Shown piece after piece: positions 20,962 through 29,491 of a stretch of 34,565 bases of DNA. The position numbers and the translations under genes were made by a program. Every line of letters starts with the position of its first letter. Positions within the stretch are counted from its first letter, which is position 1. A model generated the notes under the pieces. It searched no databases, was not told the origin of the DNA, and saw only the letters and a list, made by a program, of their open reading frames with translations. Source of the DNA: Bombilactobacillus bombi (GTDB lineage Bacteria; Bacillota; Bacilli; Lactobacillales; Lactobacillaceae); contig NZ_SCHP01000012.1 in NCBI RefSeq assembly GCF_013607485.1, positions 1-34,565 on the forward strand. Reading direction: 5' to 3'.

Positions 20962-23901
20962 TTATTTAATCACTGTGACATATTCATCAGGCAGCCATTC
21001 ATTGGTCGATACCCGATAAAAGGTCATCCCATTAATAGCCGCAATCTGGTCAGTCTTCCATTCAGAATTTGCAGTTACCGAGCGATCATTAATTAATTCC
21101 AAATGACGATTATCTGCAGTTTTACGCCACAAGTTAACATAATTATTATTTTTAACTTTAATAACTTTTGCTGTCGCTAAAGTTGTAACTACTACATCGC
21201 CAGTTAAGATGCTACTGTTATCAACCAAAATAACTTGAACGGCTTTAACCCATTCATTGGTCGATACTCGATAGAAGGTTACGCCGTCAATTACAGCAAC
21301 CTGATCAATCTTCCATTCGGAATTATAAGCAAGATTACGATCGCTAATCTTGGTCATATGTTGATTATCCGCAGCTTTGCGCCAGAGACTAATGTAATTA
21401 GGAATTACTACCCGCACTACTTTCGGCGTTTGTAATGTAGTAACATTAGTGACATTTTGAAGGCCTTCATAACTATAATCATAGTCAAAGACTACTTGAC
21501 TATCTTTAATATACTCATCAGTTGATACCCGATAATAAATCTCACCATTAATCTTTAAAATCCGCTTACGATCAGTTTTCCAAGCACTATTCAAAGATAA
21601 GACGCGATCATTAATCCGTTCTCCTTGAGCATTATAAAGAGGTGCATAATCTGCTACAACGCGTACAATACCACGAATTTCTTGTTCTTGAACACCATCT
21701 TTAGCTGGCTTATTTTCCGGTAGAGTTGGTTGGGCCGGCATTGTAGGTTCAGGCTGTGGTTCTGGTCGACTTGGTGCTGGACTTGGACTTGGTGCTGGTT
21801 TATTGGGACTTGGACTTGGGGCAGGTGCTGGTTTATTAGGCACAGTAGGAGCTTTAGAATCCTTCAAGATAACTTTTCTTTCATAGGTATACTCTTTATT
21901 TGTTATATTTGCATTTGTATTACCATTAATCTTAAGTTTACTATTATTTATAATATCATCATAATCATTTCCTAATAATGTTTTTAAATCAATCCTAACT
22001 TTTACCTTATAATTGCCATTTTTATCTGCCGTTCCCTTATCAAAAGTGAGGCTATTTTTTAGATTTGAATTATATTTACCAGTTATCTCAATGCTCTTTG
22101 TAATCAAATCCTTGACATCTTCATAAGTTTTATTTTTGGCGTTAATTAAATTAATATCACTGTCTGGTGCATTAATTTGAACTTCACCAATGTTTGGGGT
22201 TGAAGTTGTTATTTTACATTTAAAAGTATAATTTCCATTATTATCCACAGAACTTTCATCTATACCAGATCCATTAATTATAATTTTTTTGTTTTTAATA
22301 AAATTATCATACTGACCTTTTAAAATATCTTTCAGCTTGATAGTAACTTCTTCAGTACCATTACCATTTTTATCTATAGACGGCGTGCCAAAGGCAAGAC
22401 TGTTTTTAATACTATTGCTTTCATAACCACTTGTGTTTTTTATTATTTCATTTGTTATATGATCTTTAATATCATTTTCCGTAGGGACTTTGTTAAAGTT
22501 AACATCTTCAGGAATTATAATTGTTAATGGATCATAAAAAGGAGTATAATTTATTTTTCTATTATAGGTATAGTACTTTCCATCTGGAGAAATTGCACCT
22601 AATTCAGAAGGGTTCTTTCCATTAACTTTAAAGTTTGTAACATTAAAATCATTGCCAAATAGTTTAGTTAGATCTAATTGGACATCTTGGTTATAATCAG
22701 GAGCACTACCATTTATTTTTCCTAGTGTAGTTGCTGTTTGAATATCGCTGCTACTTTTACCATCTGCTGTAATATTTACGCTACTAAGATTATTAAAGTC
22801 CTTATATTCCTGAATATTATTAGCTTTTAAATTAATATCTTTATCTGCAATGGTTAAGTTAAATTGATCCTCTTTTTTGTCTGGTTCAATTTGAATTGTA
22901 CGAATATATGAAAATGTTTTATTTTCAAAATTCATTTTACCATTTAGTATATTAGGGATGCCACTAATGGTAGAAACATTCGTATCATTAATACAAAATT
23001 TTACATTATGAATAGCAACTTTAGCATCCTTCCCTAAAAATGGATTAATATAAAGAGTAATCTTTTGATAATAAGTGCCACCAACTTGAATTTTATCATC
23101 TGGAACAACAGTGGTGCCACTTTGATCACTTGTAATAGGGCCAAGGGTGTTTTTGTCAAAAAGATTATCCACATTATAAACCCCTTGAGTATATTGAATA
23201 CCTAAAGATTTAGGATCCTTAATTTCTGACTTTTTGACTTTCATTGTAGTAGTAGGGATTACAATGTTTATAAGAGCACTATCGAATTTCATTTCACCTT
23301 TGGACTCGGCTACTACTTTATCATTAATTATTATGTCATATTGTAATGTTACAGTAGCTCCACCATTCTTTGGGTCTTGTATATCAGTATTATTTATATT
23401 ATTAAAATCACCGTCCTTTTTAAATTCAACACGCTGATTAGTTTTTTTATTATAAAAAAAGAGATGAGAAGTAAAGGTTGCTCCGGCATTTAACAAAGCT
23501 AACTGTTCATTTGGATTTAGAATAGGAGTTCCATTGAATTTTTTTTGAAATATATTAGACAACGCTTCCGGATCAACATAAGCATTATTCGATTTAACAT
23601 ATCCATTATTGTCAAGAGCTCCAGGTCCACTACCAAATAATGGCTGCTTTGTTTGTGGTTCAAAATCCAATAATATTCTTTGTAAATCAAGTTCAAAGCC
23701 GTCATATTGCACTGTACTATAATTTGAAGTAATAAATAGATTCTGTTTTAATTTGTCTAAAGCTGTCTTTAAATCATCCTTCTCATCCGCCTTAACCTCC
23801 TGTACCTGTACCGGATTAAAATGCAGTGGCGGCGCCATAATTGCCGTGCCCAATAACGACGCTGCAATGAGGCTCGAACCAACTAATGTTCTTTTTCTCA
23901 T
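20962..23901 (-). CDS. Large secreted modular surface protein with three C-terminal SLAP-like domains
   Basis: A 979-residue exported protein. Signal peptide about 1-39 (ends VKA); N-terminal region to about 205; then about four beta-rich modules of 105-135 residues (about 205-337, 345-450, 458-565, 572-678) sharing an NLT/INL...NSL.FG...DKNGN...V.I.L..LLGNDY...I....LKING...YTY.RK pattern; a Pro/Ser linker (684-735); and three SLAP-like repeats (about 745-808, 825-893, 910-978), each ending in a YRVSTNEW-type motif. SLAP domains hold S-layer and other proteins on the wall of lactobacilli through secondary polymers. The modules resemble stalks of adhesins, but I know no close homologue. The module part is Asn/Lys-rich and more AT-rich than its neighbours. 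ATG at 23901 with GGAGGAG. Role in adhesion is inferred. Confidence 0.85.
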   Translation of the reverse strand: MRKRTLVGSSLIAASLLGTAIMAPPLHFNPVQVQEVKADEKDDLKTALDKLKQNLFITSNYSTVQYDGFELDLQRILLDFEPQTKQPLFGSGPGALDNNGYVKSNNAYVDPEALSNIFQKKFNGTPILNPNEQLALLNAGATFTSHLFFYNKKTNQRVEFKKDGDFNNINNTDIQDPKNGGATVTLQYDIIINDKVVAESKGEMKFDSALINIVIPTTTMKVKKSEIKDPKSLGIQYTQGVYNVDNLFDKNTLGPITSDQSGTTVVPDDKIQVGGTYYQKITLYINPFLGKDAKVAIHNVKFCINDTNVSTISGIPNILNGKMNFENKTFSYIRTIQIEPDKKEDQFNLTIADKDINLKANNIQEYKDFNNLSSVNITADGKSSSDIQTATTLGKINGSAPDYNQDVQLDLTKLFGNDFNVTNFKVNGKNPSELGAISPDGKYYTYNRKINYTPFYDPLTIIIPEDVNFNKVPTENDIKDHITNEIIKNTSGYESNSIKNSLAFGTPSIDKNGNGTEEVTIKLKDILKGQYDNFIKNKKIIINGSGIDESSVDNNGNYTFKCKITTSTPNIGEVQINAPDSDINLINAKNKTYEDVKDLITKSIEITGKYNSNLKNSLTFDKGTADKNGNYKVKVRIDLKTLLGNDYDDIINNSKLKINGNTNANITNKEYTYERKVILKDSKAPTVPNKPAPAPSPSPNKPAPSPSPAPSRPEPQPEPTMPAQPTLPENKPAKDGVQEQEIRGIVRVVADYAPLYNAQGERINDRVLSLNSAWKTDRKRILKINGEIYYRVSTDEYIKDSQVVFDYDYSYEGLQNVTNVTTLQTPKVVRVVIPNYISLWRKAADNQHMTKISDRNLAYNSEWKIDQVAVIDGVTFYRVSTNEWVKAVQVILVDNSSILTGDVVVTTLATAKVIKVKNNNYVNLWRKTADNRHLELINDRSVTANSEWKTDQIAAINGMTFYRVSTNEWLPDEYVTVIK

Positions 23902-24027
23902 AAGTATCTCTCCTCCATCAATTTATCTACTGAAGATATCGTCATCTTATCTTCATCTATTAATGCCAGCAGAATAGTAGAATACGCTTTCATGAGCTTG
24001 CTGATGCCTATTATACTGACTAATTCG

Positions 24028-24055
24028 AGTTTATCATAAAAAAACTAGCTATCAA
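24028..24055 (-). promoter_or_regulatory. Promoter of the SLAP-domain gene
   Basis: Minus strand TTGATA (24050-24055), 16 bases ending TGA, TAAACT (24028-24033), an extended -10 type. A second TATAAT lies about 20 bases further downstream. The leader is about 120 bases long and can form a GAAGAT/ATATCTTC stem before the SD, which hints at post-transcriptional control. Confidence 0.5.
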
Positions 24056-24182
24056 AGGCAAATTTAAGTCTTGAAACGATTTCTAAAGTTTACAAATCTG
24101 CATTAAAAATTGATTATGATAAAGTGTTAATTTTATCTCTGTTAGCGTGAAAAATTAACTTTATTAAGAACTTAATTGTCAC
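24056..24182. other. Intergenic stretch between the pyr terminator and the SLAP-gene promoter
   Basis: Very AT-rich, no gene. The only structure seen is an inverted repeat GTTAATTTT/AAAATTAAC (24126-24159) with a loop of about 16 bases, which could be an operator or chance. Confidence 0.4.
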
Positions 24183-24214
24183 AAAAAAGTCAAGACCAAA
24201 TGTTAGTCTTGACC
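24183..24214 (-). terminator. Rho-independent terminator of the pyr operon
   Basis: Minus strand GTCAAGAC-TAACATTTG-GTCTTGAC followed by TTTTTTGTG, about 33 bases after the pyrD stop. Confidence 0.88.
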
Positions 24215-24246
24215 ACTTTAAAATATCAGTATAATTATAGAATGTT

Positions 24247-25188
24247 TTAGTAGGCTAAAGTCTCGGATACTTGAGTTTGGATATCTGCAATTAATTCTTG
24301 AAGACTGGTTATATGATAGCGATCCATAACTGCCGGCAAATCATGAATAATTTGGCGACAAGCGTCCGCTTGATGATAGGTAGCACTACCTACTTGTACG
24401 GCATTAGCACCGGCAACTAACATTTCTAAGGCATCAGCAGCCGTGTTCACGCCGCCCACGCCAATAATCGGCAGTGAAGAGACGGTTCTGACTTGGCGAA
24501 TCATCCTCACTGCCAAGGGGTGCAAAGCACTGCCTGAAAGACCGCCAGTGCCGTGAGCCAAAAGTGGCTTACGAGTATTTAAGTCAAAACCTAATCCAGT
24601 GAGCGTATTAATCATGGTGAAGCCAGCGGCACCCCCCTGTTGTGCTGCTAGAGCAACGGGAACAATGTCGGTTACATTGGGAGTTAATTTCATAAAGACG
24701 GGCTTCTTGACTACTTGGCAGATTTGTTGAGTTAATTGTTCGACAATTTGCGGATTAGTGCCAAAGGCTAACCCCCCTTGTTCCACGTTCGGGCACGAAA
24801 TATTAATTTCTAACCAGGAGACATTAGGCGCACTGGCCATTTGCTGAGCTACTTGAACATATTCACTCACACTGGAGCCCGCTACACTGCCGACAATCGG
24901 CAAATCAGGATAATTTTGAGCCAGCCACGGCAGCTTTTCTGTTAAGACAGCCTGAATGCCGGGATTTTTAAGACCAATCGCATTCAGCCAGCCTCCGGTC
25001 ATATGCGCTATTGTGGGACGGGCATTGCCAGAACGTGGTGTCGCTGTGGTCGATTTGATAACCAAAGCACCTAATTCATTTAAGTCAAAATTTTGCGCCA
25101 TTTCCTGTCCATAAGCAGCAGTTCCACTCGCTGGCATAATGGGATTTTTCAAGGTAATTTGTGGTAATTTAACAGCTAGACGATTCAT
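24247..25188 (-). CDS. pyrD: Dihydroorotate dehydrogenase, class 1 (1B-like)
   Basis: Oxidises dihydroorotate to orotate with bound FMN in pyrimidine synthesis. The 313 residues are typical of cytosolic class 1 enzymes. NPIMPASGT at 15-23, the catalytic-base cysteine in NISCPNVEQGG (Cys132), KLTPNVTDI, TMINTLTGLGFDL and the C-terminal GVGGVNTAADALEML/GANAVQVGSA phosphate-binding loops are all present. The sequence resembles the NAD-linked 1B type, which needs the PyrK subunit, yet no pyrK is in this locus. ATG at 25188 with GGAGGAG overlapping the stop codon of the carAB scar. Last gene of the operon; pyrF and pyrE, common downstream in relatives, are absent. Confidence 0.93.
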   Translation of the reverse strand: MNRLAVKLPQITLKNPIMPASGTAAYGQEMAQNFDLNELGALVIKSTTATPRSGNARPTIAHMTGGWLNAIGLKNPGIQAVLTEKLPWLAQNYPDLPIVGSVAGSSVSEYVQVAQQMASAPNVSWLEINISCPNVEQGGLAFGTNPQIVEQLTQQICQVVKKPVFMKLTPNVTDIVPVALAAQQGGAAGFTMINTLTGLGFDLNTRKPLLAHGTGGLSGSALHPLAVRMIRQVRTVSSLPIIGVGGVNTAADALEMLVAGANAVQVGSATYHQADACRQIIHDLPAVMDRYHITSLQELIADIQTQVSETLAY

Positions 25189-25197
25189 TTTCTCCTC

Positions 25198-25353
25198 CTA
25201 TAAGGCCTGAGTAACAAACGATTGAGCTTCCAAAACCTGCAATATTGCAGCAACCGTATCTAAAGCAGTGAATAAAGGCACTTCATGTGCAATTATTAAG
25301 GATCCCAATCACCGATATAGAATTCCATCTTCTAACACCAAATAGCGCTTCAT
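25198..25353 (-). pseudogene. carA-carB: Deletion scar of carA-carB (carbamoyl-phosphate synthase)
   Basis: A 52-codon frame on the minus strand starts with ATG overlapping the pyrC stop (ATGA), as expected for an intact pyrC-carA junction, and encodes MKRYLVLEDG, the N-terminus typical of CarA. After a TGA at codon 15 the same frame continues with VPLFTALDTVAAILQVLE and ends QSFVTQAL, the C-terminus typical of CarB, and its stop TAG overlaps the SD of pyrD. The simplest reading is one deletion of about 4 kb that fused the first 10-14 codons of carA to the last 35 of carB. No carbamoyl phosphate can be made from it. The family assignment rests on remembered end sequences of these proteins. 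Confidence 0.82.
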
Positions 25354-26633
25354 TCTGTTTGCTCCTTTCGATAAGCCCAACGTCCTGCTACCATAGTGGC
25401 GGCAACTTCAGCTTCCACTTGCTGTCCAATAAAGGGTGAATTTTGACCGCATGATAACATGGAGTCCGCAGTAATAGTATGTGGCTGATGCAAATTCAGC
25501 ACTACTAAATCAGCAACTTGACCCACACGCAATTGCCCAGCTGCTGTTAAATTGAAGACTTGGGCAGGTTTGACACTCAGCCAATTAATTAATTGTGCTA
25601 AAGAGCAGAGCTGAGGTTTAACGAGGCGTTCATACAACATAACAAAGCTAGTTTCTAAACCGGTAATCCCAAAGGCTGCTGTTAACATGGAGCCAGCTTT
25701 ATCATTAACAGTATGTGGAGCGTGGTCGGTGGCAATCATGTCGATGGTTCCGTCTAATAAACCAGCTAAACAGGCTTGGCGATCTTGTAAAGTTCGTAAG
25801 GGCGGATTCATTTTCAATTGGGGATTATCAGTAGTAATCATTGATTCATCTAATAAGAGATGATGTGGTGTAACTTCAGCACTGACATTGATTCCCCGCT
25901 TTTTAGCCACCCGAATTAATTCCACGCTAGCTGCAGTAGAGACGTGACAAGCATGGTAGTGTACGCCGCTAGCCGCTGCTAATTCCAAATCCCGAGCTAA
26001 TTGTGCCGTTTCTGCTACGGGCTCAATGCCTGGTAAACCTAGTTCTTGAGCTCTCAAACCTGCATTCATCACTCCATGATTAGCCAAACTATCATCTTCA
26101 ATATGAGCCATAATGGGCAGGTTTGCTTGCTTTGCAGCCAGCATAGCTTGATACATAGTTTGCGCACTTTGTACCCCATTACCATCATTACTAAAACCAA
26201 AAGCACCCGCAGCTTTTAAAGCTGCAAAATCTACTAATTGCTCACTGGTACGGTCTTTAGTAATGTTAGCGTACTGTAAAACATGTACTTGCGCTGAGGC
26301 TTGATTACGGGCAATTTGAGCTTGCAAGCGCCGGGGTGTATCAATCGATGGCTGGACATTTGGCATTGCAGCTACAGTCGTATATCCGCCGTGAGCGCCC
26401 GCTAAAGTCCCGGTTTTAATAGTTTCTTTAGCATTAAAGCCCGGTTCACGTAAGTGAACATGTACATCGACAAATCCAGGCGCAATGACAAGATTATTCA
26501 TTGCAAGAATTTGAGCATCAGGCGCTGTTAAATGAGGACCCATTTGTTCAATGTATTGTTGGTTAATTAAAATATCTTGGACTTGAAAGCGATTATTTTG
26601 AAAAACTTGTGCCCCTTGCAAGAGTATTCTCAT
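25350..26633 (-). CDS. pyrC: Dihydroorotase (class I)
   Basis: Zinc amidohydrolase that cyclises carbamoyl-aspartate to dihydroorotate, 427 residues. The metal-binding motif DVHVHLREPG is at 56-65, then KETIKTGTLAGAHGGYTTV with a candidate carbamylated-lysine region later, HACHVSTAASVELI, and the catalytic IATDHAPHT near 301-309. The ATG overlaps the pyrB stop by four bases (ATGA) and its own stop overlaps the carA-scar ATG in the same way, so the operon is tightly coupled. All key residues I can check are present; the gene looks functional despite the loss of carAB. Confidence 0.95.
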   Translation of the reverse strand: MRILLQGAQVFQNNRFQVQDILINQQYIEQMGPHLTAPDAQILAMNNLVIAPGFVDVHVHLREPGFNAKETIKTGTLAGAHGGYTTVAAMPNVQPSIDTPRRLQAQIARNQASAQVHVLQYANITKDRTSEQLVDFAALKAAGAFGFSNDGNGVQSAQTMYQAMLAAKQANLPIMAHIEDDSLANHGVMNAGLRAQELGLPGIEPVAETAQLARDLELAAASGVHYHACHVSTAASVELIRVAKKRGINVSAEVTPHHLLLDESMITTDNPQLKMNPPLRTLQDRQACLAGLLDGTIDMIATDHAPHTVNDKAGSMLTAAFGITGLETSFVMLYERLVKPQLCSLAQLINWLSVKPAQVFNLTAAGQLRVGQVADLVVLNLHQPHTITADSMLSCGQNSPFIGQQVEAEVAATMVAGRWAYRKEQTE

Positions 26634-27565
26634 TTCACTAGCTCCTTTAATTCTTGAGTTGCAATTAATCCTTGACTGGATAATAAGGTTGATACAATAG
26701 CCATCCGAACAAAAACTCCATTATGCATTTGTTGAAAAATCCGAGATTGCGGGCATTCAACTAAATCTGCAGCAATCTCTACGCCACGATTTACCGGCGC
26801 AGGATGCATGATAATTGCTTGAGCCGGTAAGCTAGCTAGTCTTTGTGGGGTTAGACCATATTGCTGATAATAATCTTGCGCTTGAAAGCCTTTTTCTTCA
26901 CTAGAATCAAAGCGCTCATGCTGGACCCGCAACAACATTAAGACATCAACTTGTTCTATTAATTGATCAATTGGACAATAAGTACCATATTGCTGCAGAT
27001 CTGTGGCGAACCATTCTTGTGGGCCACTGAAATAAACTTGGGCATTTAACTTCGTTAGAATTTCCGCATTGGAACGAGCCACTCGTGAATGGGCTAAATC
27101 GCCAACAATTCCAACTTTGAGCCCTTGGAAATGACCAAATTCTTCTTTAATTGTTAATAGATCTAATAAGGATTGTGAGGGGTGCTGACCACTGCCGTCG
27201 CCACCATTGGCTATACTTAATTGCAAATGGGCATCTAAAAGAGGTTGATAGTATTGATTTTGTGGATGACGAATAACTGCCAAATTTACGCCAATTGCTT
27301 GGATAGTTTTAACTGTATCTAAAAGACTTTCACCTTTTAAAATAGAACTGGCCTGGGGAACAAACTGCAAAACTTGAATTCCTAAGCGCCGTTGTGCCAT
27401 TTCAAAACTTGTATGGGTCCGGGTACTATTCTCAAAAAACAAATTCATCGCATATACGGGCTGCTGCAGCTTGACTTGCGCGCCTTTTTTAAAGGCTTGG
27501 GACAACTTCATAAAATAATTGATGTCGTCCAAAGATAATTGTTGAACACTAACTAAGTCATGCAT
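26630..27565 (-). CDS. pyrB: Aspartate carbamoyltransferase catalytic chain
   Basis: Joins carbamoyl phosphate and aspartate to carbamoyl-aspartate. The 311 residues match the family. Carbamoyl-phosphate loop FFENSTRTHTSFE (44-56), HPSQSLLDLLTIKEEFG, LLRVQHERFD and the MHPAPVNRGVEI segment near the C-terminus are conserved. I start at 27565, after AAAAGGGG; the 26-codon extension upstream would run through the attenuator hairpin. First gene of the operon, controlled by the PyrR attenuator. With carAB deleted here, its substrate must come from another synthase or from carbamate kinase/arginine deiminase, if at all. Confidence 0.95.
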   Translation of the reverse strand: MHDLVSVQQLSLDDINYFMKLSQAFKKGAQVKLQQPVYAMNLFFENSTRTHTSFEMAQRRLGIQVLQFVPQASSILKGESLLDTVKTIQAIGVNLAVIRHPQNQYYQPLLDAHLQLSIANGGDGSGQHPSQSLLDLLTIKEEFGHFQGLKVGIVGDLAHSRVARSNAEILTKLNAQVYFSGPQEWFATDLQQYGTYCPIDQLIEQVDVLMLLRVQHERFDSSEEKGFQAQDYYQQYGLTPQRLASLPAQAIIMHPAPVNRGVEIAADLVECPQSRIFQQMHNGVFVRMAIVSTLLSSQGLIATQELKELVK

Positions 27566-27590
27566 TATTTTTACCCCTTTTCTGATATAC

Positions 27591-27640
27591 AAAAAACACC
27601 TAGTATCTTCGCCAATTATTGCTTGCAAAGACACTAGGTG
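27591..27640 (-). terminator. Attenuator hairpin upstream of pyrB
   Basis: Minus strand CACCTAGTGTCTTTGC and GGCGAAGATACTAGGTG form a long stem (27597-27640) followed by TTTTTTG. It lies 26 bases before the pyrB start. Confidence 0.88.
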
Positions 27641-27720
27641 CACTTTTAGCCTTTAACCCATTTGTTCCTCACGGGAAACAATTAATTGGTTCGGATATTT
27701 GAATGTTTTTAAATTGTCAT
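27591..27720 (-). promoter_or_regulatory. PyrR-dependent attenuator of the pyr operon
   Basis: The minus-strand leader contains UCCCGUGAGG (27667-27676) in a short hairpin (GTTTCC/GGAAC), matching the UCCNGNGAGG core of PyrR binding loops. It is followed by a terminator (27591-27640). UMP-bound PyrR would favour termination when pyrimidines are plentiful. PyrR itself is not in the window. Confidence 0.8.
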
Positions 27721-27721
27721 T

Positions 27722-27750
27722 AGTTTAGAATAAAGTTTTCAGTCTGTCAA
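27722..27750 (-). promoter_or_regulatory. Promoter of the pyr operon
   Basis: Minus strand TTGACA (27745-27750), 17 bases, TAAACT (27722-27727). It lies only 8 bases after the stop of the flippase gene, and no terminator is seen between them, so flippase transcripts may enter the attenuator. Confidence 0.75.
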
Positions 27751-27757
27751 GAAGTAA

Positions 27758-29407
27758 TTATTTAATATGCAGGCGCTCGCGCCAACGCTGGGCGTCAATG
27801 TTTAAGCTTTGATCTAACAGACGAAGTTTTAAGGTAATATAGCCATAGACTAAAGCCCCAATAAGAACTTCAATTAACATATATCCAGCACTTAAAACTC
27901 GGCCAATTTTGGCAGTCAGAGTATAAAATATTATGTCAGCGCCTAAAACCACCGTGGCCATTACTAGACTTGCCAAGAAAACCTTGCTCAAATCTTGAAG
28001 AATCAATTTTTTGAGATTAAATGGATATAGGCAATAGATGCGATGCAGCATTAAATAACAAATCAAAATCAGAGCCAAAATCGTGGCGCTCAAGGGCCCA
28101 TACTCATGAAACAAATATACCAGCGGCCACTGCACAATAATTTTAAAACCAAAACCAATTAATAAATATTTAATGGCCAAGTTATTACGATATAAGGCCT
28201 GCAAAATAGCAGCCAATACCATAAAGAAGCCGATTAATAAAGCCACTAAACATGAAAAACGCAACATATTAATACCTAAGCGATCATAACCATAAAAAGC
28301 ACCCCATAAAGGTCGCGAGACCGCCGCCATTCCTAAGGTAGCCGGCAGCATAAAGAAAGTAAATAAGCGAATGATATTAATAATCTGCTTGGTGATTTTG
28401 GGAGTATCCTTACTGGTGTATAAGGAAGCTACTAAGGGGATAGAAGAAGAAACAATTCCGGTCGCCAAAGACACCGCCACCATCATCAGTTTGTTAGCCT
28501 GAAAGCCAAAGACAGAGTAATAATAATCTAATTGCTGTTTAGAAATATTCATAAAACTTTGCATCATCGGGTTAAACGTGGACTGGTCAAATAAGTTAAA
28601 AATAGTTACTGCCGAATCAATGATAATAAACGGTATTGCCTGCAGAAAAATTTCTTTAGTAAAGTCGCGCGCAGTAAAATTAATTTCATGGCGGCCATTC
28701 TCTGCCAAATTCTGGAGGTGATGGCGCTGACGGCCAAAACACGTCAACAAATACAAGACCGAAATGGCTGCCCCAATAAAGGAAGCAAATGTTGATTTAG
28801 TAACAGCATCAACATAATTTCCCCTTTGAATTTGCATGATAATATAAGTAATTGCCAGCATATAAGTTACCCGTGCTAGCTGTTCTAACATCATCGAAAT
28901 CGCTGAAGGCCCCATTTGCCCATAACCTTGAAAATATCCGCGCATAATACTCAAAGTTGGTAAAATTAACACCGCAATGGCTAACGCCTTAATTGCGGGA
29001 ATACTATGAGGGTCACTATTAGTAAAGAGTGCCGCCACCCAGCCAGCACCAAAATACATCACAGCACCAAAAATCAAGCCAATTACAGCCGTAACTTTTA
29101 AGGCCTGCTTAAATAATTGATTACCTGCCGCATATTCACCGAGGGCATTATAGTGCGAAATTTGCTTCGAAATAGCACTGGGCAATCCCGCTGTCGATAC
29201 GAGCAGAAAAAAATCATAAATATGATAAACCTTACCATATAAGGCATTAGCTGAAGCCACAATGACGGCAGATCCCATCCATATATTCCATGGAATAACA
29301 TATAAAGCCGATAAGGCACGCGAAACAATGCCACTAGCCGTAATCCAAGCTGAGCCGGTTAATAAAGAATCTTTTCCCGGTGTCTGGTGTTGATTTTTTG
29401 CTGACAT
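27758..29407 (-). CDS. MOP-superfamily lipid flippase (SpoVB/YtgP-type, MurJ-like)
   Basis: A 549-residue membrane protein with about 14 hydrophobic helices, in the polysaccharide-transport/MurJ branch of the MOP exporters. The N-terminal GSAWITASGIVSRALSALYV, the loop FQGYGQMGPSAISMMLEQLAR and the length match YtgP, which flips lipid II across the membrane for peptidoglycan synthesis in Gram-positive bacteria; export of another lipid-linked glycan is the alternative. ATG at 29407 preceded by AAGGAAGG. A -10 box (TATAAT, 29438-29443) lies right after the terminator of the upstream gene. Confidence 0.88.
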   Translation of the reverse strand: MSAKNQHQTPGKDSLLTGSAWITASGIVSRALSALYVIPWNIWMGSAVIVASANALYGKVYHIYDFFLLVSTAGLPSAISKQISHYNALGEYAAGNQLFKQALKVTAVIGLIFGAVMYFGAGWVAALFTNSDPHSIPAIKALAIAVLILPTLSIMRGYFQGYGQMGPSAISMMLEQLARVTYMLAITYIIMQIQRGNYVDAVTKSTFASFIGAAISVLYLLTCFGRQRHHLQNLAENGRHEINFTARDFTKEIFLQAIPFIIIDSAVTIFNLFDQSTFNPMMQSFMNISKQQLDYYYSVFGFQANKLMMVAVSLATGIVSSSIPLVASLYTSKDTPKITKQIINIIRLFTFFMLPATLGMAAVSRPLWGAFYGYDRLGINMLRFSCLVALLIGFFMVLAAILQALYRNNLAIKYLLIGFGFKIIVQWPLVYLFHEYGPLSATILALILICYLMLHRIYCLYPFNLKKLILQDLSKVFLASLVMATVVLGADIIFYTLTAKIGRVLSAGYMLIEVLIGALVYGYITLKLRLLDQSLNIDAQRWRERLHIK

Positions 29408-29437
29408 ATTAACCTTCCTTTACTACACTAAAACCAT

Positions 29438-29443
29438 ATTATA
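29438..29443 (-). promoter_or_regulatory. -10 box of the flippase gene
   Basis: Perfect TATAAT on the minus strand about 30 bases before the start codon, immediately after the T run of the SGNH-gene terminator. The -35 region would lie within that hairpin and is poor. Confidence 0.4.
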
Positions 29444-29444
29444 C

Positions 29445-29481
29445 AAAAAAGACTGAGTTAAAACTATGTTTTTCCTCAGTC
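29445..29481 (-). terminator. Rho-independent terminator of the SGNH hydrolase gene
   Basis: Minus strand GACTGAG (29475-29481) and CTCAGTC (29451-29457) pair around a 17-base loop that can pair further (AAAAAC with GTTTT), followed by TTTTTT. Confidence 0.75.
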
Positions 29482-29491
29482 AATTTTTAAT

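Noticed and set aside
21730-21975. Trp-rich plus-strand frame opposite the Pro/Ser linker of the SLAP protein
   Set aside because: It is the reverse of low-complexity CCA/AGT codons; no SD and no homology I recognise.
24126-24159. Inverted repeat GTTAATTTT/AAAATTAAC as a terminator or RNA gene
   Set aside because: AT-only stem with a long loop and no adjacent T run or promoter.
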